From the NCBI GenBank assembly GCA_937888775.1, contig CALAQT010000510.1, forward strand, positions 1 through 28,215: a stretch of 28,215 nucleotides of DNA, written 5' to 3'. Shown here one piece after another: positions 1 to 8,593 of this stretch. This DNA comes from an uncultured Actinomycetes bacterium. GTDB taxonomy: Bacteria; Actinomycetota; Thermoleophilia; Solirubrobacterales; Solirubrobacteraceae. Each line of letters opens with the position of its first letter. The first letter of the stretch is position 1. The translations under genes were made by a program, and so were the position numbers. The notes below the pieces were generated by a model. That model saw nothing but the letters and a program-made list of their open reading frames with translations, had not been told where the DNA came from and ran no database searches.

Positions 1-2
1 CG

Positions 3-101
3 CGAAGCTACCCCGCCAGGCCCTTCACCTCACCCACGGAAGGAGCAGTAGCGCCCCAAATCGCCTGGCTCGTTCCCTGCCGGATCGAACTTCGCAGATG
101 A
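3..101 (+). CDS. 3' tail of an upstream gene (partial, unidentified)
   Basis: Frame 3 is open from the window edge to a TGA at 99-101, giving 32 residues with no recognisable motif. The TGA overlaps an ATG at 98 in an ATGA arrangement, the same coupling seen at the next junctions of this operon (909, 3846 and, as GTGA, 2899). That pattern is the only reason to believe this is a real gene end; the reading frame is too short to support a function. It would be the gene upstream of the split transketolase in the same glycan operon. Confidence 0.35.
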   Translation, partial: RSYPARPFTSPTEGAVAPQIAWLVPCRIELRR

Positions 102-912
102 CTCCGCCGACACGGCGGCAAGGATCGCCGACAGCATCCGCCGAACCACGATCGAACAGTCCAAGCGGGCGAATGTCGGTCACATCGGCTCTGCGCTGTC
201 GATTGCCGACATCCTCGCGGCGCTGTTCGCCGGACCGCTCGCGAACGTCGACCCGGACGATCGGGATAGGCACCGCCTCGTCCTGTCAAAGGGTCACGCC
301 GTGCTGGCGCTGTATGGCGCGTTGCACGCTTGCGGGCGGCTGTCAGATGCACAGCTCGATACCTACTGCGGCGACGGAAGTCACCTCGCCGGGCACCCCG
401 AGCATGTGCTCGCGGGTGTCGACTTCTCGACGGGTTCTCTCGGACACGGATTGTCCATCGCCGCCGGCTGCGCGCTGGCGGCCCGGCTCCAGGGCTCCTC
501 CCGGCTCGCGTTCGCTGTGATGAGCGATGCCGAGTGCAACGAGGGCTCGGTCTGGGAGGCCGCCAACTTCGCGGCGCACCATCGACTCTCACGCCTCGTG
601 GTGATCATCGATGTCAACGGGCAGCAGGCGCTTGGATACACGCGCGACGTGCTCGATCTCGAGCCGTTGGCGGCACGTTGGGAGAGCTTCGGGTGGGACG
701 TCCACGAGGTCGGTGGGCACGACCTGCGCGGGCTCGGGGCCACGTTGCAGGCGCTCGCCGTGGACAGCGGCGCCCCGCATGTCCTGCTTGCGCGGACCGT
801 GTTCGGTAAGGGCGTGAAGTTCATGGAGAACCGAATCGAGTGGCACTACCTGCCAAAGACCGACGCCGAGTACGCCCGCGCGGTGCGCGAGCTGACCAAG
901 GGAGAGAGATGA
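98..912 (+). CDS. Transketolase N-terminal (TPP-binding) subunit, apparent 1-base frameshift near the start
   Basis: This is the pyrophosphate/Mg-binding half of a split transketolase, acting with the next gene to move a two-carbon unit between sugars. Visible family landmarks are GHIGSALSIADIL near the N terminus, LSKGHAVLALY, FSTGSLGHGLS and the TPP-binding stretch MSDAECNEGSVWEA (family usually G-D-x-E, here S-D-A-E). Homology runs back in frame 1 to about position 112 (ARIADSIRRT). Between the in-frame TAG at 49-51 and GTG at 301, however, frame 1 holds no ATG, GTG or TTG, and GTG 301 would remove the conserved GHIGS and SKGHA regions. An ATG at 98 sits in frame 2 and overlaps the TGA of the preceding frame. 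One base missing between 98 and about 115 would join it to the conserved frame, and the 815-base length is one short of a multiple of three. The ATGA at 909 couples it to the C-terminal subunit. Confidence 0.85.
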
Positions 913-1847
913 GACGCGAATTCGTTGAGTCGCTCGTGGGTCTCGCGGAGCGGGACGAGCGAGTGGTCTTGCTCACAGGGGACCTCGGCTTCGCGGCGCT
1001 CGAGCCGTTCTCCGAGCGCTTTTCCGACCGGTTCTTCAACGCTGGCGTGGCCGAGCAGAACATGGTCGGAATGGCGACCGGAATGGCCGAAGCTGGGCTG
1101 ACCCCCTACGTCTACTCGATCTCGACGTTCGCCTCGATGCGAGCCTACGAGTTCATCCGCAACGGTCCTGTCCTGCACGACCTACCCGTGCGGATCGTCG
1201 GGATCGGCGAGGGAGCCGACTACAGCCACAACGGCATCACGCACTACGCACTCGAGGATGTCGCGCTGATGCGCGCGCAACCGGGGCTGACCCTCGTCAC
1301 CCCGGCCTCCACTGGCCAGGTCGCGCCGCTGCTGCGCGCTGTGCAGGACGTGACCGGACCCGCCTACATCCGGCTCAGCAAGCTCTCGTACTCGGTCCCC
1401 GGGCTGCCGGACGAGTTCGAGCTCGGGCGTGCCCACCGAATCGGCGTCGGGGAGGACGTCGCGATCGTTGCGCTCGGGGCGATGGCGTGTAGTGCGGTGG
1501 CCTGTGCAGACCTGCTCGCAGAGCGCGGCGTGCGGGCGAGCGTGATCGTCGTGACGAGCGTGACCCCGGCCCCGATCGAGGACCTGATCGCGGGGCTGTC
1601 AGGGGTGAAACTCGCGATCTCCGTCGAAGCGCATTACGTGACGGGTGGGGTGGGGTCGCTGGTCGCCGAGGTGATCGCGGAAAACGGGCTCCGATGCCGG
1701 CTCGTGCGTGCCGGAGCCAAAGCGGCGCCGGTCGGGATGTCGGGCAGCCTCGGCTACATGCACGACCAGTTGGGGATCAGTCCGGAGCGGCTCGCCGACC
1801 GGGTGCTGGAGGCTCTGGAGGTTCGGAGTGGAGTGGGCGTCCTGTGA
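909..1847 (+). CDS. Transketolase C-terminal (pyrimidine-binding) subunit
   Basis: This 312-residue protein is the other half of the split transketolase. It has the Transket_pyr domain with the catalytic glutamate in GVAEQNMVGMATGMA (about residues 41-55), followed by a transketolase C-terminal domain starting near VGEDVAIVALGAMA. The start is ATG 909, preceded by GGGAGAG and overlapping the upstream TGA. An earlier in-frame start at 840 lies inside the upstream gene and is unlikely. The TGA overlaps the GTG of the glycosyltransferase. Split transketolases are known both in pentose-phosphate metabolism and in sugar-modification clusters. With a glycosyltransferase, a methyltransferase and an epimerase in the same operon, a role in making an unusual or branched sugar is more likely here than central metabolism, but that is inference. 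Confidence 0.9.
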   Translation: MRREFVESLVGLAERDERVVLLTGDLGFAALEPFSERFSDRFFNAGVAEQNMVGMATGMAEAGLTPYVYSISTFASMRAYEFIRNGPVLHDLPVRIVGIGEGADYSHNGITHYALEDVALMRAQPGLTLVTPASTGQVAPLLRAVQDVTGPAYIRLSKLSYSVPGLPDEFELGRAHRIGVGEDVAIVALGAMACSAVACADLLAERGVRASVIVVTSVTPAPIEDLIAGLSGVKLAISVEAHYVTGGVGSLVAEVIAENGLRCRLVRAGAKAAPVGMSGSLGYMHDQLGISPERLADRVLEALEVRSGVGVL

Positions 1848-2902
1848 AGCTCTCCGCTGTCATCGCCTGCTATCGAGACGGTCCCGCTGTACCGATCATG
1901 TACGAGCGGCTCGTCCGCGCGTTCAACCAAGTGGGGGCGGATTACGAGATCATCTTCGTCAACGATGGCTCGCCTGACAACGCGCGTGAGGTGCTTGCCG
2001 AGCTTGCGCAGCGCGATCCGGACGTTGTCGTGATCAACCACGCCCGCGCTTTCGGCTCTCAGAGCGCATTCACCTCCGGAATGCGGATCGCGACCGGTGA
2101 CGCCGTCGTGCTGCTCGACGGCGATCTCCAGGACCCGCCCGAGCTGATCCCGCAATTCGTCTCCCACTGGCGCAAGGGCTACGATGTCGTTTACGGCGAG
2201 CGGGTGAAGCGAGAGGCGACCTTCTTCATGCGTCACGCCTACCGCGCCTTCTACCGGGTCTTCAAGCGGCTTGCGTATGTGAGCGTCCCGCTCGATGCCG
2301 GGGATTTCAGCCTCATCGACCGGCGTGTGGTGGACGCGATCAATGCCCTGCCAGAGACCCAGCGGTTCGTCCGAGGGCTTCGCGCTTGGGTGGGCTACAG
2401 GCAGTTAGGGGTCCCTTATGTGAGGCCCGAGCGGATGTTCGGGAAGACCACCAACTCCTTTCGCAAGAACCTCGGGTGGGCGCGCCGGGCGATCGTCTCG
2501 TTCTCCTTCGCTCCACTCGATGCGATCACGGGTCTGGCGCTGTCCGTTGTGGCAATCTCGTCGATTGGCCTGATCGTGCAGGTCGGGCTTCGGCTCCTCG
2601 ACCCACACTCGGCGCCCAAGGGGTTCACGACGGTCATCTCGGTGGTCCTGTTCATCGGGGGTATCCAGCTCCTCTGCCTTGCGATCATCGGGACATATCT
2701 CGCGCACATGTACGAGGAGGTGAAGGGTCGACCGCCGTACGTCGTCGAGTCGGTCATGAATCCCCCGGCGGGTGCGGAATTTCCGGATCGCGTGGTGGTC
2801 TCGGCTCCTGGCACCGACAACGGTGCTGACGAGGCGTGGATGCAGGGCATCGCGGTCGGCGCGGAAGACCAGGCGTGGGGAAGGCCGCCGGAGACAGCGT
2901 GA
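1844..2902 (+). CDS. Polyprenyl-phosphate glycosyltransferase, GT2 family (DPM1/GtrB/ArnC-like)
   Basis: The 352-residue protein starts with an N-terminal GT-A domain (SAVIACYRDG at 4-13, NDGS at 40-43, the metal-binding DGD within LLDGDLQDPPE at about 91-100). It ends with two hydrophobic segments (about residues 230-255 and 265-290). This is the layout of DPM1-like enzymes that load a sugar from a nucleotide donor onto undecaprenyl phosphate at the cytoplasmic face of the membrane. The GTG start at 1844 overlaps the upstream stop; a start at 1694 would lie deep inside the transketolase gene. Polyprenyl-phosphate sugars are the usual donors for GT-C membrane transferases, of which several are encoded in this window, so it could supply them. 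The sugar cannot be read from sequence. Confidence 0.9.
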   Translation: MKLSAVIACYRDGPAVPIMYERLVRAFNQVGADYEIIFVNDGSPDNAREVLAELAQRDPDVVVINHARAFGSQSAFTSGMRIATGDAVVLLDGDLQDPPELIPQFVSHWRKGYDVVYGERVKREATFFMRHAYRAFYRVFKRLAYVSVPLDAGDFSLIDRRVVDAINALPETQRFVRGLRAWVGYRQLGVPYVRPERMFGKTTNSFRKNLGWARRAIVSFSFAPLDAITGLALSVVAISSIGLIVQVGLRLLDPHSAPKGFTTVISVVLFIGGIQLLCLAIIGTYLAHMYEEVKGRPPYVVESVMNPPAGAEFPDRVVVSAPGTDNGADEAWMQGIAVGAEDQAWGRPPETA

Positions 2903-3849
2903 GCGCGCAAATCAGCGCGACCCGCTCCGAGCCCGCGGAGCATCTCGGACTCCAGCCGACGTCCTGCGCGATCTGCGGGACCGAGAGGAACGCCGACGAG
3001 CTCTTCCGCGCGACGCTGACACGGGGCGCGTTCACGGCGACGGTCTTCTCGGCGCGCAGGCTCCCCGACCGTGTCCACTACCGGTTGGTTCGCTGTCGCT
3101 CGTGTGGCCTGGTTCGCTCAGACCCGGTGCTTGAGGCCGACGGCCTCGCGAAGCTCTACCGGGCGTCGACATTCGATTACGGCGACGAGCTCGAAGGTCT
3201 CCGGGCGACTTACGGAAGAGCGCTCGAGAGGGTAGCCAAGCTCGTCCCTGAGCGAGCGGGGCTGCTCGACATCGGCACCGGTAGCGGGTTCGTGCTCGAA
3301 TTGGCGCGCGACCGCGGCTGGACGGACATCCGTGGTGTCGAGCCGAGCGAGGACGCGATCGCGAAGGCCCGCCCCGATATTCGACCGATGATCTCCCCGG
3401 ACGTGATGAGGCCGGGATCGTTCGAGCGCGCTTCGTTCGATGCTGTGACCATGTTCCAGGTCCTCGACCACATGCCGGACCCCGTCGGGCTGCTGGATGA
3501 ATGCCGGCGGGTTCTACGACCGAGCGGAGTCATGCTGGCGTTCAATCACAACGTGACCGCCTGGTCGGCGCGTCTGCTGGGGGAGCGCAGCCCGATCATC
3601 GACGTCGAGCACACCTATCTCTACTCACCCCGCACGATCCGTGCGCTATTCGATCGGTCTGGCTTCGAGGTGGTGTCGGTCAGACCGGTTTGCAATACGT
3701 ACTCGGTGAGGTACCTCGCGCATCTGCTCCCATTGCCTGACCGACAGAAGAAGCCACTCCTGTCAGTCCTGCGAGGTTCGAAGGTCGGTCGGCTCGAGGC
3801 GACTGTGCCGCTGGGCAACCTCTGCCTGATCGCGCGTCGCAGGGCATGA
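2899..3849 (+). CDS. Class I SAM-dependent methyltransferase with N-terminal Cys4 motif
   Basis: The protein has 316 residues. Two CxxC pairs (C23/C26 and C66/C69, in CAICG and CRSCG) look like a zinc-binding module. They are followed by a Rossmann methyltransferase with motif I LLDIGTGSG at about 122-130, an acidic VEPSEDAI after beta2, and FQVLDHMPDP typical of the Methyltransf_23/UbiE-like group. The Cys4 plus methyltransferase layout is common among enzymes acting on nucleotide sugars or glycan ends in polysaccharide clusters. The GTG start at 2899 overlaps the upstream TGA (GTGA); the earlier ATG at 2836 would extend 63 bases into the glycosyltransferase gene. It is coupled to the epimerase by ATGA at 3846. 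The substrate is unknown; sugar C- or O-methylation is inferred from context. Confidence 0.88.
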   Translation: MSAQISATRSEPAEHLGLQPTSCAICGTERNADELFRATLTRGAFTATVFSARRLPDRVHYRLVRCRSCGLVRSDPVLEADGLAKLYRASTFDYGDELEGLRATYGRALERVAKLVPERAGLLDIGTGSGFVLELARDRGWTDIRGVEPSEDAIAKARPDIRPMISPDVMRPGSFERASFDAVTMFQVLDHMPDPVGLLDECRRVLRPSGVMLAFNHNVTAWSARLLGERSPIIDVEHTYLYSPRTIRALFDRSGFEVVSVRPVCNTYSVRYLAHLLPLPDRQKKPLLSVLRGSKVGRLEATVPLGNLCLIARRRA

Positions 3850-4829
3850 AGGCGCTCGTCACGGGGGCGGGCGGTTTCGTCGGGGCCAACCTGGTCCGCC
3901 ATCTGCTGGGCCTCGGCCATGAACCGGTCGCGATGCTCCGCCCTGGAGGAAACAACTGGCGACTGGAGGACGTCGCAGCAGAGGCGCGCACCGAGTTCGT
4001 TGATCTGAGGCAGCCGGAGGTCGTTTCTCGCTTTGTGGTCGAGGTCCGTCCTGACGTCGTCTTCCACCTTGCCGCCTACGGGGCGTACTCCTGGCAGACG
4101 GACCTCGATGCGATGCTCGCGGTCAATGTCAGGGCTACCGAGGCGTTGCTGGAAGGTGCAAGACGCGCGGACGCTCGCCTCATCCAGGCTGGCTCCTCAT
4201 CGGAATACGGCATCTCTGACCGGGCGACGACCGAGTTGGATCGAGTTGAGCCAAACTCGCACTACGCGGTCACGAAGGCGGCGGCAACCCACCTTTGCCG
4301 TCTCGCAGCGACTCGATATGGGCAGCACGCGATCACGTTGAGGTTGTATTCGGTGTACGGACCGTGGGAAGAGCCCGGCAGGCTGATGCCTACGCTTGTC
4401 GACCGGGCGTTGGACGGGACGTACCCTCCGCTCGTGGCCCCGGAAACCGCGCGCGACTTCGTCTGGATAGAGGATGTGTGCGATGCGTTCCTGCGTGCCG
4501 GCACGACTGATCTGGCGGATCGTGGCGCCGTGCTGAACGTCGCCAGTGGTGCGCAGACGACGCTTCGTGCGCTCGTTGACATCGTGCGGTCGCTCTTTGA
4601 GATCGAGACCGATCCGGTTTGGGGCTCGATGCCAGCCCGCAGCTGGGACACCTCGGTCTGGGTCGGCGACCCGTCGACGGCCGTTGACGTAATCGGCTGG
4701 ACGGCAGCGACGCCCATTGAGCAGGGCCTGCGCACGGTCGCCTCGTGGATGCAAGCCGACCCCGCGCGGCGGACCCGCTACCTGGCGTCCGCCCGAACAC
4801 TGGTGGGTCAAGGCCTAGGGACTTCTTGA
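3846..4829 (+). CDS. NAD-dependent epimerase/dehydratase (extended SDR, nucleotide-sugar type)
   Basis: This 327-residue extended short-chain dehydrogenase has the glycine-rich NAD(P) loop TGAGGFVG at 6-13, the active-site serine region GSSSEYG at about 116-122, and the catalytic pair Y140 and K144 in HYAVTKAA. Later segments (YSVYGPWE, RDFVWIEDV) are typical of enzymes that epimerise, dehydrate or reduce NDP-hexoses such as dTDP- or GDP-4-keto sugars. The ATG overlaps the previous TGA (ATGA). It is the last gene of the plus-strand operon; the next gene is convergent with only 39 bases between. The exact reaction (4-epimerase, 4,6-dehydratase or 4-reductase) cannot be fixed from sequence alone. 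Confidence 0.9.
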   Translation: MKALVTGAGGFVGANLVRHLLGLGHEPVAMLRPGGNNWRLEDVAAEARTEFVDLRQPEVVSRFVVEVRPDVVFHLAAYGAYSWQTDLDAMLAVNVRATEALLEGARRADARLIQAGSSSEYGISDRATTELDRVEPNSHYAVTKAAATHLCRLAATRYGQHAITLRLYSVYGPWEEPGRLMPTLVDRALDGTYPPLVAPETARDFVWIEDVCDAFLRAGTTDLADRGAVLNVASGAQTTLRALVDIVRSLFEIETDPVWGSMPARSWDTSVWVGDPSTAVDVIGWTAATPIEQGLRTVASWMQADPARRTRYLASARTLVGQGLGTS

Positions 4830-4868
4830 TTAACCAGTAGCTGGTCGTCGGGCTCGGAGAGAGTACGG

Positions 4869-7283
4869 CTACGTACAGCCGAAACGGGGGACGATTGGCG
4901 CCGGAGCCGTGAGTACGCTCGCGCCGGCGTCCGTAGCGGGCGCGTGCGCAGCGAGCACGAACGCCCTCAGGCCTCCTCCGTCGGCTCCGATCTGCCGCAG
5001 CGTGAATCGGGACCGTATGAGCGCGAGCGTGTACTGCTCGATCGGAAGCAGTCGCCCGGCGTAGGCCGACGAGGAGCTCGTCACGAGGACCGCGCCAGTG
5101 GTCAGAGCGCGCACCCCAGCTGCGACGCGCGACGTGCCACGCACCGAGAGGGATTCCTGGCACGGATTACTGGTGCCGACGGCGTTGCCTCGATCGAGTC
5201 GGAGCAGAGCCTCGCTCTCGACCGACGGATACAGGAGGACAATCAAGGCGGCGTGGCCCAGCCCGAGCGAGGAGACGAACCGAACCACGTGGGCGGCTTG
5301 GGGATCGACGACCGGGTTGTGCCACAGCGATCGCAGCTGGGTCGTGACGCCTGGCGAGCGTCCCAGCAGGGCGGCGAGCGCAGTGTGAGGGTACTTGCGG
5401 ACGACGTTGTCGCGTTCGCCGGCTACGACGAGCGCACCCATGAACATCGCCGCCGCGATCGCAATCACCGCAGTACGACGGTTCGTAAGCGTGGCGTCGG
5501 CGATCCCCACCCACACGAACAGCAGCGCCACCGCGGGTGGCGAGACATGGAACAGGTTATTGGGAGCCGCGCGACCCAGGAAATAGGTGAAGACCAGACT
5601 TCCCATCGCCGTCAGACCGGCGATCGCTCGGAACGCCCCATGCCGTTCACGGACGAGCGCTGGGCGGAGGACCACCACGGCGACCAGCGTGACAGCGGAA
5701 GCCACGTACAGCGCTCCGAGGGCGAGGCCGGGTGACCAGGCGCCTATCGGAAGCGCACCGAGGCCGCCGGTCGTATAGAGGCGTACGAATTCGATGTACG
5801 AGCCCCAATGGGGCCATACACCTGTCGCCGCACGCGTGAGCCCGGTGAACAGGAGCACTCCGCAGACGCTCGCTGCGAACAGCCGGGCGACGCCGCGTAT
5901 GGCCGCTCGGAACCGAGCACCGGCCGCAGACTCGAGCGTGGCCGCATCGATGCAAGCGATCGCGCAGGCCGTGCCAAGGCAGTAGACGCCGGTCTCACCG
6001 CTCCACGCTGCCGGGGCCCCTACTGCCAACAGAACTAGGACGTCGAGTAGGCGTTCGCGCCGCGCGCTTCGAGCCGCTCCCACGGACAACAGGATCACGA
6101 GCCATACAAGACCGAATCGCAAGACGCCGGTGCTCGGGAAATACGTGTAGTAGAACGACTGCCCGAAGACGTTCAGCACGACCGCAACGACCAGTCCGGC
6201 GATCGCGACGGCCTGCGAGTTCGTCGAGAGGCGAAGCACGACGTACAACGCCGCGAACAACAGTGCGGTGAGCGCCGACAGCAACAGCGTGAAGGTGCCA
6301 TAGCCGATCGGCGAGACCGAAAAGTACGCAGCAAGCGCGTCGAACATGCCGAAGCCGTAATGCGAGTACGTACCCACGAGCATCGGATGCCCGTGGAGGA
6401 CGTCAGTCGTCGGCCCGAGGAAGTAGTTTTGATTCAGCGCCAACTCCAACACGGGACGTCCGAGATAGACGACGAGGAGCGTGCACAGCGAGACGGCACC
6501 GACGTCGACGACGCGCCGAACGGGGCGCGGCCGGGCCCCCACGAGCGTTACTAGGAGGACAATCGCCGTAGACGAAGCGGCCGCAATCGCGATGTTGGCG
6601 AAGTTCAGCGCCGCCACCGGCACGAACGGAGCAGCGGCGATCACGAGGAGCACCGGCGCGATCGCGACCGACGGCAGCCGGGGCTGTCGCATCGCCCGGC
6701 CGCCGGGACGGCGCCGTCCGAGAGCCGTTGCGATCCGCACGCCGACGAGCCCGAGCAACAGCGCCAGTGAAGTATGGGCAGGGCTCGCCAGCTTCGCGGC
6801 GCACAGGACGGCCGCTGTCAGGGCGAGCGTCACAACTGCGCCCGACGAGCCGCGCTCCTCTCCTTCCCGGGCGCGGCTCCGCCGCCAAGCGAGCGCAAGG
6901 CTTGCCGGCACGACGACCAGGGCCGCCAGGACGTAGCCGAGCCGCTCGATCGGCTTGGTTTGACCAAAGAGCACGATCACGACCGTGCAGACGAGTGCGA
7001 GGCCGAAGACAGCCTCGGCAAGCGAGTGCGCGAGGAACGTCTCGAGATTCAGCTTTAGGCTTGCGTCCCTCCTGGCACTCACGACCGTGCCCGCAATAAA
7101 GAGCTCGCACCCGGCGATCAGCAGCACTGAGCGCTCAAGGCCGAATGCGGACGATGCTCCGATCCCGAGCGCGCCGGCAATCAAGAGAACCCCCGCGGCG
7201 AACAGTCCAGCCGCCAACCGCGACTGCTCACCGAGGACCATCGCCGCCAGGTGGCGGCTCCTAACCCTCAACTTGGGCAGCAC
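4869..7283 (-). CDS. Large polytopic membrane protein, possible GT-C-type glycosyltransferase
   Basis: This 804-residue, very hydrophobic protein has many predicted membrane segments (roughly 16-20) and a soluble C-terminal tail of about 150 residues. No motif identifies the reaction. Its size, a loop with LNQNYFLGPTTDVLHGHP and GTYSHYGFG, and FHVSPPAVALL resemble large actinobacterial membrane proteins of the GT-C or polysaccharide-assembly kind, so a lipid-linked-sugar function is only a guess. The GTG at 7283 follows a strong GGGAGGTGATC by an unusually long gap (17 bases after GGAGG). An in-frame ATT lies at better spacing, and an internal ATG is at 7241. Its 3' end faces the glycan operon, leaving 39 bases that contain only small weak inverted repeats. 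Confidence 0.75.
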   Translation of the reverse strand: MLPKLRVRSRHLAAMVLGEQSRLAAGLFAAGVLLIAGALGIGASSAFGLERSVLLIAGCELFIAGTVVSARRDASLKLNLETFLAHSLAEAVFGLALVCTVVIVLFGQTKPIERLGYVLAALVVVPASLALAWRRSRAREGEERGSSGAVVTLALTAAVLCAAKLASPAHTSLALLLGLVGVRIATALGRRRPGGRAMRQPRLPSVAIAPVLLVIAAAPFVPVAALNFANIAIAAASSTAIVLLVTLVGARPRPVRRVVDVGAVSLCTLLVVYLGRPVLELALNQNYFLGPTTDVLHGHPMLVGTYSHYGFGMFDALAAYFSVSPIGYGTFTLLLSALTALLFAALYVVLRLSTNSQAVAIAGLVVAVVLNVFGQSFYYTYFPSTGVLRFGLVWLVILLSVGAARSARRERLLDVLVLLAVGAPAAWSGETGVYCLGTACAIACIDAATLESAAGARFRAAIRGVARLFAASVCGVLLFTGLTRAATGVWPHWGSYIEFVRLYTTGGLGALPIGAWSPGLALGALYVASAVTLVAVVVLRPALVRERHGAFRAIAGLTAMGSLVFTYFLGRAAPNNLFHVSPPAVALLFVWVGIADATLTNRRTAVIAIAAAMFMGALVVAGERDNVVRKYPHTALAALLGRSPGVTTQLRSLWHNPVVDPQAAHVVRFVSSLGLGHAALIVLLYPSVESEALLRLDRGNAVGTSNPCQESLSVRGTSRVAAGVRALTTGAVLVTSSSSAYAGRLLPIEQYTLALIRSRFTLRQIGADGGGLRAFVLAAHAPATDAGASVLTAPAPIVPRFGCT

Positions 7284-7369
7284 GGTTGAAATTGTGGATC
7301 ACCTCCCGGACCGTGTCCGGATCGGTAGACACGACCTCGCGTAAACCGGCAAACGTGCCGCGGCCTCGA

Positions 7370-8593
7370 CTAACCGCCGCCCAGCGCGACCGGTATCAAC
7401 ACAGTCAGTGCCGCCGCCAGCGCGCAGACGCGCACGGCGAGGCGGTCCCGCTGTTCGAGCCCCACGAGCAACACCACGACGAACAGCGGTGCGCTGAGCC
7501 GAGTATCGTTCCACTCATCGCTGAACAGCAACAGCGTCAAACTCGCCGCGAACAGCACTGCGGCGAGGCTGGCGGCCGTCACTCTGCGCCACGCGAGCCG
7601 GACGGCCACCGCCATCGCTGCCAGCGTCAGAGCGAGGTAGCAGAGATCCCAAACGCCCTCCAATGGCGCGTCCTGGCGCAGCGCATGACGAGCCTCCTGG
7701 AGGAAGTTATCGAATGGGACCATCATCGATTGCGCCGTCGAGAGGACGTTGCCGCCGTAGCGAGAGTCGATGTACACCTGCCATCCGAGAAAGGCGATGG
7801 CGGGAACGACGACCGGCGGCCAGGATCGGCGCAGACCTTGCCTGATGCTTCCGGGCCGGTCGCGGCGATGCCAATACCAGATCACGCTGTCGAGCGCGAC
7901 GGCCATGACCGCCGCCACCATCACCTCGCGGGAGAGCACCGCCAAGGTCAGCAGCGCGGCCGCCCACCAACGCCGGTCGCGCTCGAACGCGATCAGTCCA
8001 GCGAGCGCGGCCGCCGTTGCCAGCGGATCGCTCAGGTCGCGCATGGTGGCCAGTGCCAGGCCAGGCGCGAGCCCGACAAGAGCCGCATACCACCCCGACC
8101 AACCCCGCGATCGCGCATAGACGGCGAACGTGGCGGTAATCGCCAGCAGGACGGCGAGGTTCAGCGCGAGCAGCGTCCACGGGATCGCGTCCGCCTGGCC
8201 GGCGGCGAAGAGGGCGGCCAGCAGCGGATAAGCCATCCGCTGCAGGCGAAAGGCCTGGGAGTGCAGAGCTGCGACGGTCGCGTTGTGCAGGAGCAGCGGA
8301 TCGCGGGCCTGGACCCAGAAGAACTGACCGTCATACCCGTAGTTGCTCGCGATCAGCGCGCCCTGCGGGGGGTGGGTGTCAGCCGCGAACGACCGCCCGA
8401 AGAGAATGAATCCGGTCGGATTGCCATGGTCGGCGATCAGTCGCGCGCCAACCAGCAGCGCCAACACGAGCGCAACGACCACGACGGGTCCGGCCACGTT
8501 GGCCCGGGCCAGTCTTAGGCCGATCCTCCCAGGGTCGGCCGGTGCGAGGTCAGCCGCGAACCCGGGGAGGGCTAGGTTCGTTCGGTCGGCCAC
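7370..8593 (-). CDS. GT-C-like multi-pass membrane glycosyltransferase
   Basis: This 407-residue protein has about 9-10 membrane segments. After the first one comes NYGYDGQFFWVQARDP and then FRLQRMAYPLLAAL. The Asp in a YDGQF-type loop followed by an R-Q-R-x-x-YP segment is typical of GT-C proteins proposed to transfer sugars from polyprenyl-phosphate donors on the outer face of the membrane. SREVMVAAV further on is also common in this group. The GTG start at 8593 lies inside the histidine kinase gene upstream, whose stop is at 8572, so the two overlap by 22 bases and are almost certainly co-transcribed. The 86 bases between this gene and the next minus-strand gene may carry a further promoter, but no clear element was seen. 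Confidence 0.78.
   Translation of the reverse strand: MADRTNLALPGFAADLAPADPGRIGLRLARANVAGPVVVVALVLALLVGARLIADHGNPTGFILFGRSFAADTHPPQGALIASNYGYDGQFFWVQARDPLLLHNATVAALHSQAFRLQRMAYPLLAALFAAGQADAIPWTLLALNLAVLLAITATFAVYARSRGWSGWYAALVGLAPGLALATMRDLSDPLATAAALAGLIAFERDRRWWAAALLTLAVLSREVMVAAVMAVALDSVIWYWHRRDRPGSIRQGLRRSWPPVVVPAIAFLGWQVYIDSRYGGNVLSTAQSMMVPFDNFLQEARHALRQDAPLEGVWDLCYLALTLAAMAVAVRLAWRRVTAASLAAVLFAASLTLLLFSDEWNDTRLSAPLFVVVLLVGLEQRDRLAVRVCALAAALTVLIPVALGGG

Noticed and set aside
7286..8518. 410-codon plus-strand open frame opposite the GT-C gene
   Set aside because: Its translation is low-complexity Arg/Gln/His/Gly-rich with no domain, while the minus strand encodes a membrane protein with clear helices. 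It is a high-GC antisense shadow.
8566..8580. CTAGGT string near 8569, and similar strings at 16065 and 21603
   Set aside because: They lie inside coding sequence and lack the second half of the inverted repeat at the right spacing, so they are not counted as regulator boxes.
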